Source: Diplolepis rosae
Lineage: Eukaryota; Arthropoda; Insecta; Hymenoptera; Diplolepididae
Reading direction: 5' to 3'
Assembly: GCA_030998225.1 (NCBI GenBank)
Contig: JAPYXD010000727.1
Span: 1,426,001 to 1,490,000 of the forward strand
Length of the DNA stretch: 64,000 nt
The notes beneath the pieces were generated by a model, which was given only the letters and a program-made list of their open reading frames with translations, was not told where the DNA came from and made no database searches. Shown in pieces: positions 1 to 11,100 of this stretch (position 1 is the first letter of the stretch; each line of letters starts with the position of its first letter). Both the position numbers and the translations under genes were made by a program.

Positions 1-800
1 TTTTTTTTATTCTTTTTTTTTCAAATGGATAAAGCATATTGATCTATTTCAAACTATGGACAAAGGTGGACAAAATAGTTGTAACCAAATGAATTGATAT
101 TTATTGCGATCAAAATAAGAATTTTTCTTATTTTCTAAAATAGATCATATTGATTCGATCCACTCATTCACTCTAAAATAGATCATATTGATTTAATCTA
201 CTCATTTACTAAATTCATCATCCAACTTCATTTAGCCACATACATGAGACATTTTTGATCACATATTTTACATAAAATACGAAAATATTTTTTTCATTAT
301 CATATTATTAAATCTTCAATATTCGGACCGCCATATTGGATCCACCATTTTGGATTTTCTAACACTGTCACCGGATTTTCATATAATGTGCCAAGAAACA
401 TAGGAAAATTGAATTTAATAAAGGTTCAGGAATTTTCATCAACGATAATCTTGAAAAAACTTTGTATTTCCCAAGTTCTCCAAGCGCCATATTGAATTCG
501 CCATTAATCAGGTCATTACATATACTAAAAGAGGTCGGTACATAATTAATCAATCAAACTTTGACAGTTTGATCAATAAAATTCCGTGTATTATCCAATT
601 ATCTTAGAAATATTATGAAAAAACGCTTATTTTTCCAAATTTCCATAGTTTTTCGCCATTTTGGAAAAGATAAAACATAGGGAGCTGGACCAAAAAATAT
701 TTTTCATAAACTACAACTATTTTGTCCACCTTTGTCCATAGTTTGAAATAGATCAATATGCTTTATCCATTTGAAGAAAAAAAAGAATAAAAGAAAAAAT
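1..800. repeat. Foldback element, cut by left window edge
   Basis: Bases 1-90 and about 706-800 are near-perfect inverted repeats; both arms carry the motif CAAATGGATAAAGCATATTG or its complement. The roughly 600-base interior has no credible gene and includes a two-copy tandem repeat of about 37 bases (136-209, core AATAGATCATATTGATT). The left end is not visible, so length and target duplication are unknown. It lies in the intron upstream of the first visible ADAM10 exon. A non-autonomous DNA transposon is the likely nature. Confidence 0.7.
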
Positions 801-1718
801 TTCAAATTTTCGGTACTTTTTTGAATAAAATCCGCCATATTGGTTGTCCAGTGCACGATAATGTAATTTTGACTTCATAAATCGAAAGAAGAGACCCAAA
901 AACATTATGTATACAAGGTTCGGTCATGATATATATTGTGAAGGTTTGAGAAAATCCCTAAAAAAACAGCGCTATTTCACAACTACCTTAATCCGAAATT
1001 CAATAAAATCCGAGGGACAACATTTTTTTTAAATTCCAAAATATTTGGAAAACGGTAAAAGATATGGAAAAACTGACGAAATTTTGGGGGGCCTCCGAGA
1101 TCCTCTAGACCAGCTGTCGGCAACCGGTGGTCTGCGACGTAATTTTAAAGGTTTCTCTTATCAACAAATAAATATAATTAAAATTATTAATATATAAATA
1201 AGTATATATGTATATCATATTCAATGCTCGTATTATGTAATTCGTATCTTATAAAATTATGTTAATGGTCCGCGAAATTTTAAATTGTGAAAACATTTAT
1301 TTATTGAATTGTATGAATTTCTGGGAATCCAAAAAGAATTACTTTAAATATATATTTATATAGATAAGAAAATGTTATGTTTAAGGACATGGGCCATGTA
1401 GGTCACGTGACCAATTCTGTATAATTTTGATTAATTTTCTAAAATTTCAAGACGATATATCAATCTCCGTGGAAATGTAGTTACAGTGCTGTAATTGTCG
1501 ATAACACTTCAGTTTTATATTTTAAAATTAAAAAAATTGCAGTATTTTTACTAAGTTGAAGTTAACAGACGTTTTTTTCTGTACCAGAAAGGCCATCATT
1601 CACTCTACTAATAATATATACTGGTAACAACATAAATACATATTTCGTTCATTATTATCTTCTGATACATTTACCAAATTTTTAGCAAGACATTTTATAA
1701 ACAAAAAAAGTTATCCTT
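801..1718. other. Intron sequence with possible repeat remnant
   Basis: No gene is seen. At 1379-1640 there is a stretch beginning TTAAGGACATGGGCCATG, followed by CACGTGACC and a block like one near 42000-42070 (gtggaaa..gttacag..gctgtaattg). This resembles the TTAA-flanked family at 39483-39840 but no opposite end is found, so it is at most a degraded copy. Confidence 0.35.
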
Positions 1719-1833
1719 AAATAAAGAAAATGACCGAGCTGGACTAAATATACAGTTGTTGTTGTTTATTATTATATGGCCATAAACAACAACACCTGTA
1801 TATTTAGTCCAGCTCGGTAATTTTCCTTATTTT
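1719..1833. repeat. Near-perfect hairpin, ~50-bp arms
   Basis: Arms 1719-1768 and 1783-1833 are inverted copies (core CCGAGCTGGACTAAATATAC against GTATATTTAGTCCAGCTCGG) around a loop of about 14 bases. It sits about 80 bases before the splice acceptor of the first visible protease exon. A short MITE is the simplest explanation. Confidence 0.8.
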
Positions 1834-1913
1834 CATGAATTATTACTATCTGGACATTTCCTAACAAATATGAATTATTGATCTAATTTTCTTGTTCTTT
1901 TTGCTTATTCCAG

Positions 1914-2174
1914 CTCGTCGACTGAACGATTATATTCGTCACTACGAATCTCTTTCTTATCCCACCCACGAGGTTCATCGAAGCCACTTAAGGGCCAAAA
2001 GATCAGTTACTCGCGACAACGCAGTGACGGTAAAGTTCCGTTCTCACGGAAGGGAATTTCGCCTACGTCTAAAGCGTGACTTGAGTACGTTTGGTAATAA
2101 TCTAATGATAGAAGGTCCTTCTGGAAAAGTGGAGGATCTTGACACCTCGCATATCTACCAAGGACACCTTGTTG
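1914..2174 (+). CDS. kuz: kuz exon: N-terminal prodomain
   Basis: The exon enters with two bases completing a codon (acceptor ttattccag) and ends in phase 1 at TTG/gtaagt. It encodes [15 protein letters not shown] through [11 protein letters not shown], the signature start of the ADAM10 prodomain, including LRAKRS. Confidence 0.93.
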
Positions 2175-5100
2175 GTAAGTGTCGATAATTTATATTTAAA
2201 ATTACATTTATCTAATTATGCCCAACCTAATCCAGTGAGAAGTTAAACTTTCGTTTATTTCAAACTAATATGTAACGTTGGTAATTGAAATTACTGTCTC
2301 AAGGCTATTTCAAAATTAATAGTAAAATTAATTTTCTGTATCAAATATAGGTCCATGGCCTTGATAAAGTTTCACTAAAGCTTGAAAGTTATAAACTTTT
2401 TGTGAAGACATTTTTAATTAAAATACAAATTTTGTATAGCTTGTAAAATCAAAATATTTTTCGACATTTTATTCTAATCTGTAGCTTTATAAATACAATA
2501 CTTGAATTCTTTAATGTGTGAGAAATTGGATTCAAACTTCTAAATCAGATATATATTTATAATATTGTTTTTTATTTAACTGTGGTAGTTACTTATATAT
2601 TCAACGGATGAAGTATCTAATCTAAAGGGCTAGCTATTAAAAGGGGATAAGGCGCATTTTAAAAACTTTTCAGGAGAGCGAAAAAGCGTTTGCATTCTTA
2701 AAGTTTCGATAGTTCCTCAGCCAATTTTAACAATTTAAAAAAAAAATATTTCGAATTTCACACTTTTCTTTACTGCTACATTTTTAGATTAGGTAGGGGA
2801 ATTCGAAAATGCAAGAAAACGCCTTTTAAAAATGTTGCCCCTCGTCTCATTTTGACCGCTAGGTCTTCATCCAATAATTAACATATTCAATGTGTATACT
2901 GTGTATCTTTGTAAGAACTAATAAATTATTTTTTTAATTTGCAGGTGAGCCTGGCAGTCATGTTTTCGGAAGTATCAGTGACGGTGTTTTCCATGGTACG
3001 ATAGTGTCACCACAGGATGGAGCTTGGTTTGTAGAAAAGGCTCACTATTATTTCTCCCCACACGAAGTCAACGAGACGTTGCACTCAGTGATATATCATG
3101 AAAACGATGTCAGTGATCCCTACGCTGACGTTCGAACAGGTGCGATATTCCCTGATTTTTTATCTTTCACTTATATATCATTAAATTAGTTCATTACTCT
3201 CTTTAAAAGTCGGAATCACTTTCGTTTATCATATTTCTTTAGATTTTTTAAACTCTATAGAATTTCCATAATTCAATGCCCGGATCGAATAACGAGACGC
3301 GACGCTTGAACTGGACAATACTTTCTCGATAATCAATAAAAAGTCGAAATGCATGAAAATTCGAAATAAAAATTATTTGATTGCTCTTCGCGTCGAGGTG
3401 CATCTTTTTCTTATTTGAAATTTTTTTATTCGACAAATAGTTTTCGAGATAAAAATTAAAAAACGTCTTTTTGCATAGATCAAAAATTAATGTTTTTTAA
3501 AATATAACTCGCGATTACTCGCTCAATTCACAATGAAATGATTCAAAACATTCACCATTTTATTTCGCTGAATCTAGTGGAGCCGTCGAGTCTCAAAAAA
3601 CAATAAAAATCACTATTGTTTATACAATATTTAATAACAAAGCCAGAGCATCCGAAACTTGTGCACTGCGACGTTCTCGTGAAGAAAGAGTCGAGGAAAT
3701 TTCAGAACTCAGAAAACTTCCAGCGAGGCGATTGTTCCTTAGGATTCAAGGAAGTTTTTTGTAAAATTTCACGTAATTATATTTATAAACAAAGAAACAG
3801 TGCCGAGTTAAAAAAAACTGTCGCGCGATCACGTGGAGCGCTTTGAGCACGACCGCTAGCAAGTTTCAACCTGTCGAGTATACGCACGGCTTTTGTTTTC
3901 ATTTTTGCCACATTTCAGTGTTTTTCATACACATGAGATAAATAGTGAACTACATTAGATTGTTCCTAGTTTACTTATAATAAAAAGCAATGTCAACGGC
4001 AAAACCAATGATTGGTCGCAGATGACCTCGGGACGAAGATTGTTGGAAACAGAATGTTTCAAAACGCAAAAGGAATAAGGTTCGCATTTTAGTTCATGGT
4101 TCCAAACCTTTCTTCAACTGTGTTATTGAAACGAATAAGGATTACATTGATCTAATCGAAAATTTGCGTGATCCCCTGTTTAAAATGGTCGATGTTTCGG
4201 AAATTAAAGTTCTTGATTTCGAGAGTAGATTCAGTCAAAGCAAAGATTTAAAGAAAATAAAAATCAGCAAAGTAGTTAAAATCGCTTATTTCCCAGATGG
4301 AGAAATACATGCTTACTACTCATACGATCAAATCGAACCAACAAAACTTTTCATAAATTGTGATATGAAATTCGAATCTTTGGAGAATGCGCTGCTGGCT
4401 GAAGGAGTTGGGATTTCTGAGGAAAAATTGAATGATCTCAAACGTTTATTGCGATACCTGAGTCCAGAAACGCAAGATTTTTATGAAAATTTATTCAAAG
4501 ACACGGCTGTCAAGTTGAAAAAAAAACAAAAAAAAAATAAAGCGTGCATTTATCACGTCGTTTGATTTTTACGTTTATTAGAAATGGCCAAGAAAAAGCA
4601 CTTCTATTCTACGTTTACTAGAGTTAACTTTACAAACTTACAACTCAACTACTTTACGAGTCCTTCATTTGTTTAATTTAATTATGTGTCTTCTTTATAC
4701 CAAAAATTTGTGAGTTTAAGATTAAGAAAGATATCGATGCTACGAAATTCATGTTCAATATAATGTGAAAAAAATAAAACTCTTATATGAATAATATAAA
4801 TGTTATTACTGGAAATAATAAAATAAAAGTGTCATTACTGAGTATTAAAATACAAAAACTGGATAATACTATGGTGCATTCATGTAAATTATGTATAGAT
4901 CATTATAGGAAATACAAGCCAGATTTGTGTGAATAAATTCATTTTTATATTTAAATAATAAAATTTAAAACAATCTCCGATAAAGTAGGTGAAAACAGAA
5001 AAAAACTTTCGAGAATACTTAACAGGTTGAAACTTGCTAGCGGTCGTGGTCAAAGCGCTCCACGTGATCGCGCGACAATTTTTTTAACTCGGCACTGTTA

Positions 5101-8100
5101 CTTTGTTTACAAATATAATTGCGTGAAATTTTACAAAAAACTTCCTTGAATCCTAAGGAACAATCGCCTCGCTGGAAGTTTTCTGAGTTCTGAAATTTCC
5201 TCGACTCTTTCTTCACGAGAACGTCGCAGTGCACAAGTTTCGGATGCTCTGGCTTCGTTATTAAATATTGTATAAACAATAGTGATTTTTATTGTTTTTT
5301 GAGACTCGACGGCTCCACTAGATTCAGCGAAATAAAATGGTGAATGTTTTGAATCATTTCATTGTGAATTGAGCGAGTAATCGCGAGTTATATTTTAAAA
5401 AACATTGATTTTTGATCTATGCAAAAACGACGTTTTTTAATTTTTATCTCGAAAACTATTTGTCGAATAAAAAAATTTCAAATAAGAAAAAGATGCACCT
5501 CGACGCGAAGAGCAATCAAATAATTTTTATTTCGAATTTTCATGCATTTCGACTTTTTATTGATTATCGAGAAAGTATTGTCCAGTTCAAGCGTCGCGTC
5601 TCGTTATTCGATCCGGGCATTGAATTAATCATCTTTTTACTTCTACTTTCTTATTCGATTAATCGTAAATTCTTACATACTCGAGGTATTTTTTAATGAA
5701 TATGACTTTGTAAATTCACATCATTTTAAACGATACTTTGATGGTATTCGATCCTTTGCAATCTCGGTCACATCTCATGAAATCCTACTTCAAGTATTCG
5801 TTTGTCGATCTGTTGGATACTCTCATCTTTTTACACAAACTTGGAAGTTTCTCATACACGTTGAGGAATTGATTTATGAGCACCAAGACATTGTATGAGA
5901 ATATTTTTAAAATAGATTTTACTTCAGGAGACATCTTGCCCCAAATTGTTCTACTTACTGTTATGTTGAGAAGTTTCTTTAAGCAAATCTGAGATCAAAG
6001 ATAGGGGATTTAGAAAACAATTTTTATTCTTTTAGGTTGTATTTTCCTTTAGTACGGATAAATTCAATGTCCAAGCTTGTCACGTTGAGAATTCGTGAAA
6101 CTTGCATTTGAAGGATATGTCAGGAATAATCAATTTTACATAAAAAATATACTGAATATTCTGCTACAATTGAAAGTATAAACAATAGAAAAATGTTTTG
6201 AGTTTTTTTTGCTTGAATTTAAAATGATTTAAGAGATTTGTCTGAAGTACATAGATTGTGACAGCAGTTACGAAAATTTGAAATTTGTACGCGTAACTTA
6301 AGCGATTTATTAATTTTGCAGATTATATGTGCGATAGGAAAATAGTGATAAATATTGCGATATGGTTTTGTTTAGATATGAATAATATTATCTCATTGCA
6401 CCTACCTTAATTTTGATTTCATGAATTCTATTTTATAAGTGTTTTTTGATTAATTTCAAAATTTAGTGTATTAGCTATAAATTTTAATTAAATTTTAACT
6501 TCTAGGTAATTCTGGTTGTGGGATCACGGACGACGTGATACAGTGGATGAATAAAGTTCAAAATTCTGGTGTACCAGAGACTCCACCACCTAAGTTGAAA
6601 ACGAAAAATAATACAGAGATTCCAAAGGTAGAGTTATTATTCAAATATACTATTTAAATTTTTTTTGAATTTGTATTATTTTTTTATTTTTAACTTCATT
6701 AAGTTGATCTATTGTTCATATGGCTGAATTTTTATTGAAGGTGAATATTTGGAATAGAGAAAGAGAAACTCCAGGTCACAAGTACACTAGGGAAGCCAAC
6801 CAACCTGAAAATCATAGAACAAAAAGAGCCACAAGGCCAAAAGAAGATAATAAAAATACCTGCTCGCTGTTTATCCAAACAGATCCTCTAATATGGAGGC
6901 ATATAACAGAGCAGGTAATAAATTATTGCTCTGCTATTACAAATTCACTTCCCTGAATGGAATTTTAAATTAGATTTAATAAAATCTCGGAAAAAACTAA
7001 AATTTTCATATATTTACTAACATTATATTTTTTGGATATTCGTTAAAATGATAATTTAAAAATAGACGCTAATTTTTTAAGTTAATAAAATCTGGTTTTT
7101 AATTTTACAGCTTCATCATGATCCAGAAAAAACAAGAGAAGAAATTCTATCTCTAATCGCACATCACGTCACGGCCGTAAATTATATTTACAGGGATACC
7201 AGGTTTGATGGTAGAATCGAGCATAGGAATATTAAATTTGAAGTTCAGAGAATTAAGGTACTTTTTTCTTTGTCGCGAGACTAATACCTGTATTCATAGC
7301 CCGTAATCATTCTTAAAACGATTTTAAGCATTGTTTTTCTTCTTCGAATACCTTAAGGAGCTTCACAAAAAAACCTTATGATCGGTTTTAAAACTGATTT
7401 CGGTCTTTTAATATGGGTCTGAGTCAGTAATTTTTAAGACAATTGAAATATTTGCGGTTCACAATCATAAAATTATTTAATTCTTGTGTACAGATTGATG
7501 ATGACTCAGCTTGCACTCAACCTGTACACTATGGCGAACAAAATCCATTTTGCATGGAGAACATTGACGTCAGTAATTTCTTAAATCTACATTCGTTAGG
7601 AAATCATGAGGACTTTTGTCTGGCTTACGTATTCACTTACAGGTAAATTACAGCTATTGCTTGGTTTAATTTTGATATAAGTGCTTTAGTGCTGCAGTGG
7701 TACGGCTTCCGGAACGCCTTGCCTCTCTGAATCTGGCCTCAGATTCAAGACGTCTCGCTTTTCTTGCCCTATCTTCCGAGGAGAAGGCGATGTGGCGCTG
7801 GCAAGTGGTGGGATGACTTCCGGGACGTAACGTCTTCCTAAATTTGGCCTTAGATGGGAGACGTCTCGGATTTTTATCCCCTATCTCCCTCGATAAGAGA
7901 GATGGGACGCTGGTAATTGGTGGGATGGGTTCCTGGACGTAACGTCTCCCCGGATCCGGCCCCAGATTCGAAACGTCTCGAAGACGTCCCAACTCCCTCA
8001 AAGATGGTCCAGGAGGGTCGAGAGACGTGTCGTTGGAACCGGAAGGAGAACGTCTCTCAGGATCCGGCCTCCAATCCTGGACGTCCCAATGGAGGAACCT

Positions 8101-11100
8101 CAACCTCTCTGGTTCTCGTTGGGCGGTGTCGGTTTGGAGCCTATTTTTGCTGCCCGGAAGTCTGCTTGCCGCCCCCTTTGGGTCTAGAGACGTCCACGAT
8201 AAGCAGGTATTCACCACGAGGCGGTATTCCACCTAGGAGTCAGAGCGTCCCGATGGTAGTCGCCAGGGCGGTATGCCACCCTGGAGACCGGAAACGGCGA
8301 GGGGAATTCCCCAGGCGTTTCAAGGATGTCCACTCACCAGGTGGGCCGGAGAGCCCATGCTGCAGGATGCTGTTAGCGAAGATAAACAAGAAGCTTTTGT
8401 TCCTTTCGTAAAAAGGTTAGCTCTTAAAAGGGCTGATAGGAGTTTGTAGTAAGACGGCTTTCGTTAAAATATATAAAAGAACTTTATTTTCTACGAGGGG
8501 CTAAGGTTCTCTGGAGGTAGACTCTCAGAGGCTCAGTCTTCGAATGACTCCAAAATACAAAGTGACCCGGTATTTATGCACATTAATCTTAATTCTACGC
8601 GCCAATAAAAATTTTAGTCAAATATGATTGACTAATAGTACAAATTCGGCGCTCCAATAAAAATTGCCTCTGGTCCGATTGACCGATGGAGAAAGAAGGG
8701 GCTCGTATGTATTTTACCCTCTCTCGAGTCCATCAGCCAATCGTGGTGACCTGACCGAACGCGCGCTTCATTTTCCTGGATTTCCGTCTGGCCGAAATTC
8801 CTCGACTTATTCCAGGAAAATAAAATATGAAATAAAATAAATCAAGGGACGTTAAATGTGCCTACTGGCTTACATCAATTTATTTTAATACTTACATCTT
8901 CATACTTTCGTTCCTTAGCTTATGTTCATTAGAATTCTCTATTTAATGCCTCGACCAAATGTATCATAATTTCCACTGCTAAAGTGCATAACATTTGTTG
9001 ATTGCAATTTTAGGAGGGGATTTTTGTAAATATATGATACATAGTTTCAAGATATTCAATCATTTTTGTTTGCAATAAATAAGCTGTAGTTTAATTATTA
9101 ACACTTATTTCAGAGACTTCACTGGTGGCACTCTTGGTCTTGCTTGGGTAGCATCTGCTTCTGGAGCTTCTGGAGGAATCTGCGAAAAATACAAGACTTA
9201 CACAGAAACCGTTGGTGGCATGTACCAATCCACTAAAAGATCTCTTAATACTGGCATCATTACTTTTGTAAATTACAATAGCAGAGTACCGCCCAAAGTT
9301 TCTCAGTTGACTCTCGCTCATGAAATTGGACACAACTTTGGTTCACCTGTAGGTTATCATTAATTTTTAATAGATCTTATGATATTTCAAATAACGTTTT
9401 CAACAAATTAAGAAATTACTTCTTTATAAGGAAGCTAAATAATATAATTTTATTGCATTTTTTTTTTAACAGCATGATTTCCCACCGGAGTGTAGACCAG
9501 GTGGTCTTCATGGAAATTACATAATGTTTGCCTCAGCAACGAGCGGCGATCGTCCGAACAACAGCAAGTTTTCAAAATGTAGTATCGGAAATATCAGCAA
9601 CGTGCTAGACGCAATAGAAGACAACAAAAAAAGGAATTGTTTCACAGCTTCTGCTGGAGCGTTTTGTGGAAACAAAATTGTCGAGGCAGGCGAAGAGTGC
9701 GATTGTGGTTACGATGACGAAGAGTGCAATGACAGGTGCTGTTATCCACGACAATTGTCTGAACTTGACAGAACGAGAAACCACACTGCCAAAGGTTGCA
9801 ACAGAAAATCTGGGACGCAATGCAGGTAATTTACATTTTCTGAATAATTTTCATGTGCTAAAAATGTTTAAATATTATTAAAAAGTAATGCATTTATGAC
9901 GTTGAAGTTTTAAAACATGTACTACTCTTCTTCAAATCTATTTAGAGAAAAAAAAGCGTAATTCGAAATTATCAGTCTTAAACTACTTTCTTTCCGTGTT
10001 ATAGTTTCCCACCGAATGTAACTAGTGATTCACATTCACTTATATCGTGTGTTTTTTTTCAGTCCTAGCCAAGGTCCTTGTTGCTCAAGCGAAACATGCC
10101 AATATGTTCCCTTCTCTCACAAAGTTCAATGCAAAGCGGAATCAGACTGCAGCTATAATTCTACATGCAATGGAAGAACATCTGAATGTCCTGTACCTTT
10201 ACCCCGAGCTAACAAGACTAGATGTAACGAGGGAACTCAGGTTGGTTAAGTTTTAATTACAATATAATATTAAAGAGTTCAAAAGGCAAATGGAGTTCTT
10301 GGCTGTAAGCTGTAAGCAATGCTAAAACTTATATTAAAATGAAGAAAATGTAATTTATTGTTTCTGCACTATTTAAGCCGAGTGTTGAATAATATTTTAC
10401 TGGTTTGAGAATCATCGATCTCAATTGTGGTTGTTAACAACAAATGCCTCATTTTTTTGCTTATTTGAAGTTTACATGTCAAGAGAAAGAAAAGGTCGTT
10501 AAGGGCATGTGATACTTGAGGAAAGTAGAAAGTTCATGTGAACAATTTAGTCCACTTTTTACATGTTTGTGTCTAAAATACACAAAATTTTGTTATTAAA
10601 ATTTGGCAAATGGTAGAGAATATAAAAACAGGCGAAGATAGACTACTTTTGGTTTTGAAAATGAAAAACAATTTCCGATATATTTTGCTAAAATTGAACT
10701 TGTTTTTTATTTTCTAAACCAAAAGTAGTCTCTACGTCCGTTTTTATCTTCTCTACTATTCTCCAAATTTTAAAAACTAATAGATTTCAAGTTAATTAGT
10801 TGAGTTTTGACAAGCAATCGAAAGACCTGGGCTCGAATCCCAGCGCAGTCGAAAGCGTCTTTTTTTCCACAGAAAGATTTCAAATTCTTTAAATTTGAAA
10901 ACTAAATTTTATTTACTTTAGACACAAACACGTAGAAACCTAAAATCAATAAAATTTGCTAATTTCCTAAGTATCACATGCCCTTAATCATTGTACATAT
11001 GAATATGTCATTTTTAATATATATTGTTGTCAATAAACTGTCACTTTATGAATCTACTATTATTTTTATTTTGCGGTTTACAGATTTCGATAATAAATTG

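Noticed and set aside
3248..3846. Open frames of 62-76 codons matching frames at 5037-5696
   Set aside because: They are the same inverted-terminal-repeat sequence read in both copies; no start context or domain.
7666..8411. Long overlapping open frames on both strands (up to 188 codons)
   Set aside because: They lie in the GC-rich repeat block, where stop codons are rare in all frames; no domain is seen, and the three tandem units explain the openness.
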